Shown: in pieces, positions 1 through 6,682 of the stretch
Layout of the letters: the number at the start of each line of letters is the position of its first letter
Numbering within the stretch: the first letter of the stretch is position 1
Source of the DNA: DATKSS01 sp049582065
Lineage (GTDB): Bacteria; Chloroflexota; Dormibacteria; Dormibacterales; Dormibacteraceae
Reading direction: 5' to 3'
DNA: 13,368 bases
Assembly: GCA_049582065.1 (NCBI GenBank)
Contig: JBAUTF010000299.1
Span: 1 to 13,368 of the forward strand
Position numbers and translations under genes: made by a program
The notes under the pieces: model-generated
Database searches by the model: none
What the model was told of the DNA's origin: nothing
What the model saw: only the letters and a program-made list of their open reading frames with translations

Positions 1-2
1 AA

Positions 3-422
3 CCGGTGGTCGATCGCCTGGCGGCCGTCGGGTTTACGACCGGCGACTCCGCCTTCGTCAGCTGGCTCGGCGTCAGCTTTTACCTGGATCCGGAAAGCGT
101 GGCGGCGGCTCTCACGGGGCTTGCCTCGGTCGCGCCGGGCTCCGAGCTTGCGATGGATTACGTCCTCCCCCCCGAGCTGCGCGACGAGGGCGGGCAGACG
201 TACGCCGGGTTCGCCATGCGGGTGGCTGCATCGAGCGGCGAGCCGTGGAGGAGCACGTTCGCGCCTGCCGCCATGGAGCGCTTGCTGTCGGAGAACGGCT
301 TTGAGACGGTCGAGCACGTGAGCCAGAGGGACTGCGTCCAGCCATCGCTTTGGCAGCGGTCCGACGCGCTTCAGCCGATCGGCCTGTGGATGGCTGCGCG
401 AGCGATCCGCCGCAGCGGCTGA
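3..422 (+). CDS. SAM-dependent methyltransferase, LCMT-like family, C-terminal part (5' partial)
   Basis: The gene enters from the left edge; only about 139 residues are visible, so the SAM-binding N-terminal half lies outside the window. The visible part has the pattern of the leucine carboxyl methyltransferase-like group (TIGR00027-type): a LAAVGF segment, then FVSWLGVSFYLDPESV (family: SW.GV..YL....V), then PGSELAMDYVLP, and near the end a segment resembling LL...GF..VEH. These are proteins of about 280 residues that methylate small molecules, of unknown substrate. The frame is open from base 3, so the GTG at 6 is probably an internal codon rather than a start. The gene ends 16 bases before the next start, but a -10-like TATAGT in that gap suggests the hydrolase has its own promoter. 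Family assignment is fairly sure; the specific function cannot be read. Confidence 0.8.
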   Translation, partial: PVVDRLAAVGFTTGDSAFVSWLGVSFYLDPESVAAALTGLASVAPGSELAMDYVLPPELRDEGGQTYAGFAMRVAASSGEPWRSTFAPAAMERLLSENGFETVEHVSQRDCVQPSLWQRSDALQPIGLWMAARAIRRSG

Positions 423-425
423 AGG

Positions 426-431
426 TATAGT
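426..431 (+). promoter_or_regulatory. Putative -10 element (TATAGT) for a leaderless alpha/beta hydrolase transcript
   Basis: TATAGT lies just after the stop codon of the upstream gene and is followed by 7 bases and then the ATG at 439. A transcript starting about 7 bases after a -10 would begin at the A of that ATG, so the mRNA would be leaderless. No Shine-Dalgarno sequence is seen before the ATG, and no clear -35 box at the expected distance. The same arrangement recurs at other first genes of this window. Confidence 0.5.
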
Positions 432-438
432 CGCGCGG

Positions 439-1191
439 ATGCCGCCGATCCTCTTCGTCCACGGCCTGTGGCACGGGGGTTGGTGCTGGGAGGAGCATTT
501 CGTCCCCTGGTTCCGGGAGCAAGGCTATGAAGCCACCGCCATCACGCTGCGGCACCACGACCAGAGGCATGCGCCGGGCCTGCGAATGACGCGGATCGCT
601 GACTACGTCGAGGACGTGGCCAACGCTGCTGCAAAGATGCCGTCGCCGCCCGTGGTCGTCGGTCACTCGATGGGCGGCTTCGTTACGCAGAAATACCTCG
701 AAGACCACCGCGCCCCGGCCGCTGTGCTGATGGCTTCGATCCCACCCTCCGGGGTCATGGGCGCAACCCTGCGGACGGCTGCGCGCCACCCGCTGCGCTT
801 CGTCGCCGTCAATCTCACATGGAGTCTTTACGGACTTATCAAAACTCCCGGGCGCGCACGGGAGATGTTCTTCGGCGGCGAGCTCAGCGACGAAGAAGTC
901 GCCAGGTACCAGTCGAAGATGACCGATGACGCTTACCTCGCGTACCTTGACCTCTTGCTGTTCGTGCGCCCGAATGTAGATACGGTGCGGCGAACGCCGC
1001 TGCTCGTGCTGGGTGGCGACGCGGACTGGGTGATCAACCCGGCCGAGGTCGCCAGCACCGCGAAGGCTTACGGCGCCGAGCTGACCACCTTCCCCGGCGC
1101 GCACGACCTGATGCTGGAACCGGGATGGGAGAAGGTGGCCGAGCGGATCGACACGTTCATCCGCTCGAAGGCCGGAGGCGCCGCGGGCTGA
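439..1191 (+). CDS. Alpha/beta hydrolase
   Basis: A 250-residue alpha/beta-hydrolase-fold protein, probably a cytoplasmic esterase or lipase-like enzyme; there is no signal peptide. It starts with a short strand and an HGLWHGGW oxyanion-hole motif (residues 8-15). The nucleophile elbow is GHSMGG (75-80), giving Ser77. The acid is likely Asp196 in the segment GGDADWVI, and the base His222 in the segment PGAHDLM. The triad order and overall length fit the family well. A lid-like helical region lies at about 105-185. The substrate cannot be inferred. The ATG at 439 is chosen because the family's first strand starts directly there and a -10-like hexamer sits 7 bases before it. The last 35 bases overlap the end of the convergent gene on the other strand, so no terminator separates them. 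Confidence 0.93.
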   Translation: MPPILFVHGLWHGGWCWEEHFVPWFREQGYEATAITLRHHDQRHAPGLRMTRIADYVEDVANAAAKMPSPPVVVGHSMGGFVTQKYLEDHRAPAAVLMASIPPSGVMGATLRTAARHPLRFVAVNLTWSLYGLIKTPGRAREMFFGGELSDEEVARYQSKMTDDAYLAYLDLLLFVRPNVDTVRRTPLLVLGGDADWVINPAEVASTAKAYGAELTTFPGAHDLMLEPGWEKVAERIDTFIRSKAGGAAG

Positions 1192-1489
1192 CGGCGGGAA
1201 GGAACATCGCGGCGAGCACCGCCTCGCCATCGCCTGCGGCCGTGAGGGTCACCGCCGAGCCCTCGTCGACATCGAAGTCGATCCAGGCGCAGCAGTCCCG
1301 CTCCAGGTCGACCAGCTCGAGCAGCGCGGTCCTGGCGCCGGCCGTTGGACGCAGCCGGATCACTCCGGGGATGCGCTCACGTTCCACGAGCCCGCTGCCA
1401 AAGAGCTTCTCCCACGCATGCCCGCGATGCTGGAGCTCCTCGCGGGAGAGCGAGCAGGTGATCGGTCGAGGGTCTTCCAAGTAGAGCAT
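1157..1489 (-). CDS. Small conserved hypothetical protein with a DCC motif
   Basis: A 110-residue soluble protein. The key visible feature is ELVDLERDCCAWIDFDV (about residues 58-74) with vicinal cysteines C66-C67, then an alternating strand rich in Val, Thr and Leu. The pattern E(R)xCCxxxxF recurs in small uncharacterised bacterial proteins, some of which I recall near metal-responsive regulators; that link is from memory and not shown here. A vicinal Cys pair could bind a soft metal or act in redox chemistry, which is inference. The ATG at 1489 is preferred over the adjacent TTG at 1492. The gene is divergent from the membrane protein at 1501, with only 11 bases between starts, and its 3' end overlaps the hydrolase by 35 bases. 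Confidence 0.7.
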   Translation of the reverse strand: MLYLEDPRPITCSLSREELQHRGHAWEKLFGSGLVERERIPGVIRLRPTAGARTALLELVDLERDCCAWIDFDVDEGSAVTLTAAGDGEAVLAAMFLPAVSPRRLRPSSG

Positions 1490-1500
1490 CAAGCGTCCGG

Positions 1501-2190
1501 ATGGCCGGCCTATTCCGGCTTAAGGTTGCGTCGTTGAACCTGGTCGCCGACTCCTTTGCGTGGCCGTTTCGCGGCGCCTGGCGCTCGACCTGGCTCGTCG
1601 GCGTGCTGGTGGTGCTCTTGCTTCCGCTGCTCTTCATTCCACTCCTCGGTTACGCCATCGAGGCGACGCGCGCCGCCGAGGAAAATCCGGCTCAAGGCCC
1701 ACCCGCGTGGCGCCTGTCGGCCCGCTTGATCACAGACGGCACCTGGACTGCGCTCGCCGTGCTGCTCGTCAGCCTGCCTTTCATCGTGGCCTTCGACCCG
1801 TTCGCCGGCGCTCTATATGGCGCCCACGTCTGGCGCACCGCCGACGCCGGCCAGTCCCTGTTCTACGCGCGCGTGCTGGCATTCCTCGTCCTGGCCCTGC
1901 CGCTTGGCATCGCGCTTCTGCTCGTGATGCCGAATGCCACTGCGCGTTTCGCAAACAGTGGCCGGCCACGCGACCTGTTCGACTTCGCTGCATCTCTTCG
2001 CGCCGTCCGGCAGGACTTCGCGACGTGGAACCTGGCCGCGGCGGCGATCGTCACCGGCTGGGCCGTCGGGGTCGCCTGCATCGGCCTGCTGTGCGCCGGC
2101 ATCGTGCCCGGCATCTTCTACGCCATCCTTGTGAGCGCACATGCCACCGCCGCGCTCCACGACAAGAGTTCGCCTCCACCCGCTGGGTGA
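1501..2190 (+). CDS. DUF4013-like multi-pass membrane protein
   Basis: A 229-residue integral membrane protein with hydrophobic segments at about 30-52, 81-98, 121-143 and a long one at 176-218 that may count as two. The segment LLGYAIEATRAAEENP, followed by PPAW and LITDG, resembles the DUF4013 pattern (GYL.R..R....G....P.W.......DG), and the end PGIFYAILVSAHATAAL resembles that family's C-terminal part (P....Y....AH...L). The molecular function of DUF4013 proteins is unknown. The ATG at 1501 puts the protein start just before an amphipathic stretch, as in the family. Its last 50 bases overlap the start of pxpB in another frame, so the two are probably cotranscribed and translationally coupled, but a functional link with 5-oxoproline use is not established. 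Confidence 0.78.
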   Translation: MAGLFRLKVASLNLVADSFAWPFRGAWRSTWLVGVLVVLLLPLLFIPLLGYAIEATRAAEENPAQGPPAWRLSARLITDGTWTALAVLLVSLPFIVAFDPFAGALYGAHVWRTADAGQSLFYARVLAFLVLALPLGIALLLVMPNATARFANSGRPRDLFDFAASLRAVRQDFATWNLAAAAIVTGWAVGVACIGLLCAGIVPGIFYAILVSAHATAALHDKSSPPPAG

Positions 2191-2797
2191 TGCGGCCCTG
2201 CTGGTGGAGCTGGGCGCGCGACTCGACACGGCGGTCAACACCCGCGCGATCGCGCTTGCGGCGGCGTTGAAGAAGCGCCGCGACGTGCGGCAAACCCTCG
2301 CGGGCTGCGCCAGCGTGACGGTGCATTTCGACCCCGAGCAGACGACCCCCGAGGCACTGGGGTCGGCCATCAGGCGGCTGGCGACCCGGCGGCCGCCCAT
2401 GGACGAGCCGGGGCGCCTGCACAGGATCCCGGTCGTCTACGACGGACCGGACCTCGACGCGGTTTCCTCCGCGCTCGGCCTGCCCGCTGGCCGGATCGTC
2501 GAGCTTCACACGCAAGCGATCTACCGCGTTTTCGTGGTCGGGTTCGTCCCGGGCTGGGCGTATCTCGGACCGCTGCCCGGGGTGCTGGAGCTGCCGCGAC
2601 GCAGCGTCCCGCGCACGCAGGTCCCGGCCGGCTCGGTGGCGATTGCCGGGCAGATGACGGGCATCTACCCGTTGCCGACGCCAGGCGGGTGGCACCTCAT
2701 CGGCCGCACATCGGTCAGGGTGTTCCTGCCCGACTCCGACCCGCCCTGCTTGCTGCGAGCCGGCGACCGCGTCAAGTTCTTCGCCGCCGACCGGTGA
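2141..2797 (+). CDS. pxpB: 5-oxoprolinase subunit PxpB (KipI / allophanate hydrolase subunit 1 family)
   Basis: A 218-residue cytoplasmic protein. With PxpA and PxpC it forms the ATP-dependent prokaryotic 5-oxoprolinase that opens 5-oxoproline (pyroglutamate) to glutamate. Family motifs run in order: RLHPLGDAALLVELG (about 11-25), SVTVHFDP (about 58-65), IPVVYDGPDLD (about 95-105), the H...Y.V...GF.PGWAYLG block (about 124-144), then VPAGSVAIAGQMTGIYP and PGGWHLIGRT. Length is normal. The start is forced: the ATG at 2141 is the only acceptable start codon close to the conserved HPLGD, and it lies inside the previous gene (50-base overlap). The stop overlaps the ATG of pxpC by one base (TGATG), so B and C are translationally coupled. 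The partner pxpA is not adjacent but lies at 5510-6193 on the other strand. Older annotation may call this KipI, a kinase inhibitor. Confidence 0.95.
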   Translation: MPPPRSTTRVRLHPLGDAALLVELGARLDTAVNTRAIALAAALKKRRDVRQTLAGCASVTVHFDPEQTTPEALGSAIRRLATRRPPMDEPGRLHRIPVVYDGPDLDAVSSALGLPAGRIVELHTQAIYRVFVVGFVPGWAYLGPLPGVLELPRRSVPRTQVPAGSVAIAGQMTGIYPLPTPGGWHLIGRTSVRVFLPDSDPPCLLRAGDRVKFFAADR

Positions 2798-3729
2798 TGG
2801 ACGCGCTGCGCGTCGAAGCGCCGGGCCTGCTGACGACCGTGCAGGACCTGGGGAGGCTCCATGCCGTCACCTCCGGCGTTCCGCCCGGCGGCGCGATGGA
2901 CCGCTTCGCGCACTGCGCTGCCAACCTGCTCGCCGGCAACGACCCCGGCGCCGCGGCGCTCGAATGCACGCTCACCGGGCCTCGGCTGGTCGCCGAGCGG
3001 TCCTGCCTCGTCGCCATCGCCGGAGCCGACCTCGACCCGCGCGTCAACGGCGAGCCCGCCCCGATGTGGACCGGGATCTTCCTGTCCGCGGGCGACCGCC
3101 TTACGCTCGCGACCAGGCGCAGCGGCGCCCGCGCGTACGTCGCAGTGGCAGGCGGCGTGGTCGCGGACCGCTGGCTCGGATCGCAGTCCACCTACCTGCT
3201 GGCGTCAAGAGGCGGCATGCGCGGCCGCGCCCTGGTCGCGGGTGACACCATCGCCGTAGCTGCAGGCGCAGGAAGTCCTGCGGTCGCCGGGCGCGAGCTG
3301 CCCCACCACCTCTGGCCCGACTATGACGACCACGCGCTGCGCGCCGTCGCCGGCCCGCACATCGACAGGCTCGGTCGCGATGGCCGCCACGCGTTCTTCA
3401 CGTCGGTGTTCACGGTGAGCCATCAAGCCGACCGCATGGGCTACCGGCTCGACGGGCCCGACCTCGACACGTCGGGCGAAGAGCTCCTTTCATTCGGCCT
3501 GACGGCGGGCGTGGTCCAACTGCCCGCCGGAGGAAAGCCGATCCTGCTGATGGCCGACCACCAGACCGTGGGGGGCTATCCCGTCATCGCCACCGTGGTG
3601 CGAGCGTCGCTCCCGGTCGCCGCCCAGCTTGCGCCCGGCGACGAGCTGCGTTTCGCGGAGGCGTCCGTCGAAGAGGCGCTGCGCATGCGCCGCGCGCAGG
3701 AGGCCGCGCTAGATTCGCTGCGAGACTAG
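2797..3729 (+). CDS. pxpC: 5-oxoprolinase subunit PxpC (KipA / biotin-dependent carboxyltransferase-like)
   Basis: A 310-residue partner of PxpB in the 5-oxoprolinase complex. It starts MDALRVEAPGLLTTVQDLGR, the canonical start of the family, followed by GVPPGGAMDRFAHCAANLL and the GND....ALECTL block, RAYVAVAGGV (about 116-125), GSQSTYLL, then SHQADRMGYRLDGP and a C-terminal LPAGGKPILLMADHQTVGGYP. These are family signatures and the length is normal. The frame stays open upstream, but the ATG at 2797 matches the family start and overlaps the pxpB stop by one base, so the upstream extension is rejected. The gene ends in a 21-base overlap with the end of the convergent DinB-like gene, leaving no room for a separate terminator. 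Confidence 0.95.
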   Translation: MDALRVEAPGLLTTVQDLGRLHAVTSGVPPGGAMDRFAHCAANLLAGNDPGAAALECTLTGPRLVAERSCLVAIAGADLDPRVNGEPAPMWTGIFLSAGDRLTLATRRSGARAYVAVAGGVVADRWLGSQSTYLLASRGGMRGRALVAGDTIAVAAGAGSPAVAGRELPHHLWPDYDDHALRAVAGPHIDRLGRDGRHAFFTSVFTVSHQADRMGYRLDGPDLDTSGEELLSFGLTAGVVQLPAGGKPILLMADHQTVGGYPVIATVVRASLPVAAQLAPGDELRFAEASVEEALRMRRAQEAALDSLRD

Positions 3730-4209
3730 GTTCTTGATCCAGTCGATGTGCTCGAGGTAATGCTCGTACGTGTTGCCTGCTATCCACTCAATGACCGGCA
3801 GGTCGCTGTTCTCTTCGCCCTTCGCCGCAGGCTGGTAGTGGAAGTAGGGAAGCTCGAGGCCGGCGTCATCGAAGCCCTCGAGCCTCGCCATCAGCCGGGC
3901 ATGTGAGTCACGAAAGTACGCGACCGCATCCCCGCTCGATCGGTCGCGGTGCAGCAGCCAGACCGCGGCGTTGACGGCATCGGTGTCCTGCTCCACATCA
4001 CCCAGCCCCATCGCCTCGATCCGGTCGCGCCCGTCGAAAATGGCGAGGAGCGATTCCTCCCAGGCGGCGACGTGCGCCAGGTGGTCCTTGACCGCCCAAC
4101 CGTCGGGACCGGTGGTCGCCAGGGTCTCCGGGCCCATCGAGTCGACGAGCTCCCACAGGTCGGTCCACGATTCGTCGACCCGCTCGCGAACCCTTTCGCT
4201 TTCCGTCAC
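3709..4209 (-). CDS. DinB-like four-helix protein (ClbS/DfsB/DUF1706-like)
   Basis: A 166-residue, mostly helical soluble protein. GWAVKDHLAHVAAWEE (about 37-52) is the DinB-superfamily hallmark (GW..KDHLAHV..WE), with His46 a likely metal ligand, and NTYEHYLEHIDWI (about 146-158) supplies His150 and His154 to complete the three-histidine site. Superfamily members include metal-dependent thiol transferases (bacillithiol or mycothiol S-transferases) and the ClbS-like hydrolase group; the exact substrate is unknown here. The start is a GTG sharing GTGA with the stop of the peroxiredoxin, so the two are translationally coupled. It is the last gene of the minus-strand operon. A thiol-transferase role beside a Sec-peroxiredoxin is attractive but only inferred. 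Confidence 0.85.
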   Translation of the reverse strand: MTESERVRERVDESWTDLWELVDSMGPETLATTGPDGWAVKDHLAHVAAWEESLLAIFDGRDRIEAMGLGDVEQDTDAVNAAVWLLHRDRSSGDAVAYFRDSHARLMARLEGFDDAGLELPYFHYQPAAKGEENSDLPVIEWIAGNTYEHYLEHIDWIKNLVSQRI

Positions 4210-4691
4210 GAGCCGCCGCCCGCCGCCTTCTTCGCCTCTTCGATCACGGCGTCATAGTCCGGCTGCGGCTGCTCCCTCGACCCCACCCACGTCCAGCGGA
4301 CGACTCCCCTGCCGTCGACCACGAAGACCGAGCGGCGAGCCATCCCCGAGTACCCGGCGACGTCGTCGCGGCGCACACCGTAGTCGGTCACCATCTTGCG
4401 CTCGAAATCCCCGATGAGCTCGTAGGGCAGGCCGCCGAGCTCCTTGGCGAAGGCCGTGTGCGAGAACACCGAGTCGACGCTGATCCCGTAGATGCCGATG
4501 CCGTTGGCGACCGCCTCGTCGTTCCTGGACCGAAACTCGGTCAGCTCGGTTCTTCAACCACCGGTGAAGTCGAGCACATAGAAAAGGAAGATGAGCGCCC
4601 GGTGCTTCTCGAGCGCCTCCGCGAGCGTCAGCTCCTGGCCGCCGGTGGTCGGCAGCTTGAAATCCGGGGCCTTGTCGCCGATCTGCAGCAC
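4206..4691 (-). CDS. Selenocysteine-containing peroxiredoxin (AhpC/TSA-like redoxin), in-frame TGA = Sec46
   Basis: Read with the TGA at 4556-4554 as selenocysteine, this is a complete 161-residue thioredoxin-fold peroxiredoxin. It starts MLQIGDKAPDFKLPTTGG (family start), continues LIFLFYVLDFTGG (33-45), then U46, then RTELTEFRSRN, GIYGISVDS, GLPYELIGDFERKMV, the RRDDVAGYSGMARRSVFVVD segment and WTWVGSREQPQPDYD. U46 replaces the peroxidatic Cys of the P...T..C motif; Thr43 is kept and the Pro is Val39. No other Cys exists, so it would be a one-Sec enzyme reducing peroxides with an outside thiol partner. The frame is identical before and after TGA, so no frameshift is involved. GTG at 4691 lies 10 bases after the upstream gene's stop; the end overlaps DinB by GTGA. 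The alternative, a nonsense-mutated pseudogene, is less likely because TGA sits exactly at the catalytic position with a SECIS-like hairpin. Confidence 0.9.
4525..4544 (-). promoter_or_regulatory. Candidate bacterial SECIS (bSECIS) hairpin of the selenoprotein mRNA
   Basis: On the minus strand, CTGACCGA pairs with TCGGTC(C)AG around the three-base loop GTT: eight base pairs with one bulged C on the 3' arm. The loop starts with G, as bacterial SECIS loops do (G in the first two loop positions). Seventeen bases separate the TGA from the loop, within the roughly 16-37 bases I recall for the bacterial model. In that model SelB binds such a loop directly after the UGA to deliver Sec-tRNA. The hairpin lies wholly inside the coding region, encoding about LTEFRS. 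Confidence 0.75.
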
Positions 4692-4700
4692 CCAAAAAGT

Positions 4701-5510
4701 CTATTCGGGTTGGGATTCCAGCACGTACCAGCCGGATCGCGTCGCACCAGTGATCGCGTAACCGCCCTCGACGGCCGAGGTCAACGCCGAGCGCAGCGCG
4801 AGGCGCCAGGACCGTGCGAGCGCCGGGTCCGAATGGCGGAGCTCGACGATGTCATCGGGCACCTGGCACAGGAGCACGCGCGCGTCCCGCGTCGGGACCG
4901 TCACCGGCTCGCCGGAGCCCCCGACGGAGAGGATCGTCGACGCGCCGGCCGCGATGAGGCGGTCGGTCTCGTGCGACGGCACGCGGCCGGCGGCCGCTTC
5001 CTCCGCCTCGCGCGAGTCGAGGCGCCAGCGGATGAGCAGGCGGTCCGACTCCTCGCCGGCGTTGATGCCGTCGGTCATCTCGCCGTAGAAGTTGACCAGG
5101 TAGCGCGAGGCGCTCGCGCCGAGCTTGCCCAGGTTGAAGTAAACGTTGCGGCGCACGAGAGGGTCGGTCGTCCACTCCATCACCTTGACCTCCCGCTCGA
5201 GGCACCACCTGCGCTGGTGCTGCTTGAGCTCGAAGCCGAGGCCACGAGCTTCGCTGCCGGCGATCACTCCAAGGATGTGCGAGTGCATGTGCAGCTCGTG
5301 CGGCGGCACCCCGCCGAGCCATCCGACCAGGCCGCCGACCAGCTGCCCGTCCACGTGCGCTCCCGAGACGTAGTTGCCCGAATGGGACAGCGCCTTGAGG
5401 ATGTCCGAGTCGACCGAGGGCTGGCCGGGCCGTCCCCACACCACAGCGAAAAGCTCGGCCAGCTGGCGCAGGTCCTCCAGGTCGGTCAGCTCTTGGATGA
5501 TCGCGCCCAT
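4701..5510 (-). CDS. GNAT-family N-acetyltransferase, COG3375-like
   Basis: A 269-residue soluble protein. Residues about 1-165 carry a GNAT fold: VSGAHVDGQLVGGLVGWLGG (about 48-67), a strand HMHSHILGVI (74-83), then the acetyl-CoA-binding turn ARGLGFELKQHQR (88-100). EWTTDPLVRRNVYFNLGKLGA and YLVNFYGEMTDGINAGEESDRLLIRW are hallmarks of the COG3375 group of uncharacterised acetyltransferases. A second, less conserved C-terminal part (about 170-269) follows. The substrate is unknown. The ATG at 5510 shares one base with the pxpA stop (TGATG); a GTG one codon upstream would give a GTGA overlap and cannot be excluded. Either way it is coupled to pxpA. A longer open extension upstream is the antisense-free shadow of pxpA in another frame and is rejected. 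Confidence 0.88.
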   Translation of the reverse strand: MGAIIQELTDLEDLRQLAELFAVVWGRPGQPSVDSDILKALSHSGNYVSGAHVDGQLVGGLVGWLGGVPPHELHMHSHILGVIAGSEARGLGFELKQHQRRWCLEREVKVMEWTTDPLVRRNVYFNLGKLGASASRYLVNFYGEMTDGINAGEESDRLLIRWRLDSREAEEAAAGRVPSHETDRLIAAGASTILSVGGSGEPVTVPTRDARVLLCQVPDDIVELRHSDPALARSWRLALRSALTSAVEGGYAITGATRSGWYVLESQPE

Positions 5511-6193
5511 CACGACCGGGGAGCCAGAGGCCCGGTCCGGATCCCGGCGTCCCGCAGCGCCTGGCGCACGGCCACGGCGATGAGCCCCGCGCCCGGCGTG
5601 TCTCCGTGCACGCAGATGCTGTCGAACCGCCCCGACCTCGCGAGCGTCAGCGCCTGCTGGGCCGCGTGGGTCGCGTCGAGCACTGCGCCCGGCCGGTCGC
5701 GCGGCGCAAGGCGACCGTCGGAAAGCATGAGGCGGTCCGCGAAGCCTTCTCGGTACGCCGGGATGCCGGCGCGCTCGGCGGCGGCGAGCAGCTCGAAGCC
5801 CGGCTGCCCCAGGAGCCCCACGCCGTGCGCCTTCGCCACGCGCGCCACCGCATCGGCGACCGCCGCGTCGGCCTGACAGCGGTGAAAGAGCGCGCCGTGT
5901 GGCTTCACATAGGCGATCGGCGCGACCGCGGCGAGGCCCGCAACCTGGAAGGCAACGCTCGCTTCGATCTCCTTCGCAGGCAGCGACAGCTCGATGCGGC
6001 CGAAGCCTGAGCGGTCCTCGTAGCCGGGATGCGCTCCCACCTCGACACCAAGCTCGCGGCATCGCCAGGCGGTGGCGATGCTGATGGACACCGAGCCGGC
6101 GTGCGCGGCGCAGGCGATGTTCGCGCTGTCGACGCACGCGAGCACCGCCTCGTCCTCACCGGCGCCCTCGCCGAGGTCGGAGTTGAGGTTCAC
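5510..6193 (-). CDS. pxpA: 5-oxoprolinase subunit PxpA (LamB/YcsF family)
   Basis: A 227-residue member of the LamB/YcsF family, the third subunit of PxpABC 5-oxoprolinase. Motifs in order: VNLNSDLGEGAG (1-12), SANIACAAHAGS (23-34), VGAHPGYEDRSGFGR (52-66), YVKPHGALF (95-103), FADRLMLSDGRLAPRDRPGAV (151-171), and SICVHGDTPGA (192-202). It is somewhat shorter than the usual 240-255 residues; the shortening is spread before the SICVHGD motif. The GTG at 6193 is chosen because the family protein begins at (V/D)NLNSDLGEG and it lies 4 bases after the mogA stop; an upstream ATG would add 17 residues inside mogA without similarity. Unusually it is separated from pxpB-pxpC, which face it on the plus strand. 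Confidence 0.94.
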   Translation of the reverse strand: MNLNSDLGEGAGEDEAVLACVDSANIACAAHAGSVSISIATAWRCRELGVEVGAHPGYEDRSGFGRIELSLPAKEIEASVAFQVAGLAAVAPIAYVKPHGALFHRCQADAAVADAVARVAKAHGVGLLGQPGFELLAAAERAGIPAYREGFADRLMLSDGRLAPRDRPGAVLDATHAAQQALTLARSGRFDSICVHGDTPGAGLIAVAVRQALRDAGIRTGPLAPRS

Positions 6194-6197
6194 CCGT

Positions 6198-6677
6198 TCA
6201 CTCGTGTTTCGTGTCGCCGTGCAGGAGACGGATCGCGTGCGCAAGGACCGGCATCACCGCCTCGAGGGATTCGGTGGCGCCCCTCACGCTGCCCGGGACG
6301 TTGATCACGAGCGTGCGCCCTCGCACTCCGGCCATGCCTCGGGAAAGCGCTGACATCGGCGTGCTGGACGCGCCGGCCCGCCTCATCGCCTCGGCAAGGC
6401 CGGGCACCTCGTAATCGAGAAGCGCTGCGGTCGCCTGCGGGGTGACGTCGCGCAGACCGAGGCCGGTGCCTCCGGTGGTGATCACCACTTCCACGCCGCT
6501 GACGACCGCCGCCGCGATGGCCTCGGTGATGCGGTCCTTCTCGTCGGGCACGACCTCTGGGCCGGAGATCTCGAACTTCTCTCGTTTCAGGCGCTCCACG
6601 AGTGCGGGACCGCTTTCATCCTTCATCGTCCCGGCCGTTGCGCGATCGCTGACGGTGATCACGTGTGCCCGGTTCAC
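6198..6677 (-). CDS. mogA: Molybdenum cofactor biosynthesis protein MogA/MoaB family (molybdopterin adenylyltransferase)
   Basis: A 159-residue MoCF-biosynthesis-domain protein, expected to adenylylate molybdopterin before molybdate insertion. Visible motifs: AHVITVSDRATAGTMKDESGP (4-24), VVITTGGTGLGLRDVTPQA (64-82), the LSRGMAGVRG turn (111-120) and LVINVPGS (123-130), followed by a C-terminal ALAHAIRLL-like helix. Length matches MogA/MoaB. The GTG at 6677 is used: it is 5 bases past the moaC stop (TAG) and places the first strand at its usual position; no ATG is available. It lies between moaC and pxpA in one operon. MogA and MoaB cannot be told apart securely by reading alone. Confidence 0.92.
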   Translation of the reverse strand: MNRAHVITVSDRATAGTMKDESGPALVERLKREKFEISGPEVVPDEKDRITEAIAAAVVSGVEVVITTGGTGLGLRDVTPQATAALLDYEVPGLAEAMRRAGASSTPMSALSRGMAGVRGRTLVINVPGSVRGATESLEAVMPVLAHAIRLLHGDTKHE

Positions 6678-6682
6678 GGGCG

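Noticed and set aside
112..1230. Long minus-strand open frame of 372 codons
   Set aside because: Antisense shadow of the methyltransferase and hydrolase; low-complexity Arg/Ala/Ser translation with no motifs.
4206..4469. An 87-residue C-terminal redoxin fragment as a separate gene
   Set aside because: It starts mid-domain with no active site; the upstream half is present in the same frame beyond the TGA.
4252..4695. A 147-codon minus-strand frame overlapping the peroxiredoxin, and a frameshift explanation for the broken gene
   Set aside because: Its translation is Arg/Ala-rich and unlike any family. The peroxiredoxin similarity before and after the TGA is in a single other frame, so no frameshift is needed.
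4458..5876. Plus-strand open frame of 472 codons
   Set aside because: Antisense to the peroxiredoxin, GNAT and pxpA genes, whose motifs are clear; its translation has no family pattern.
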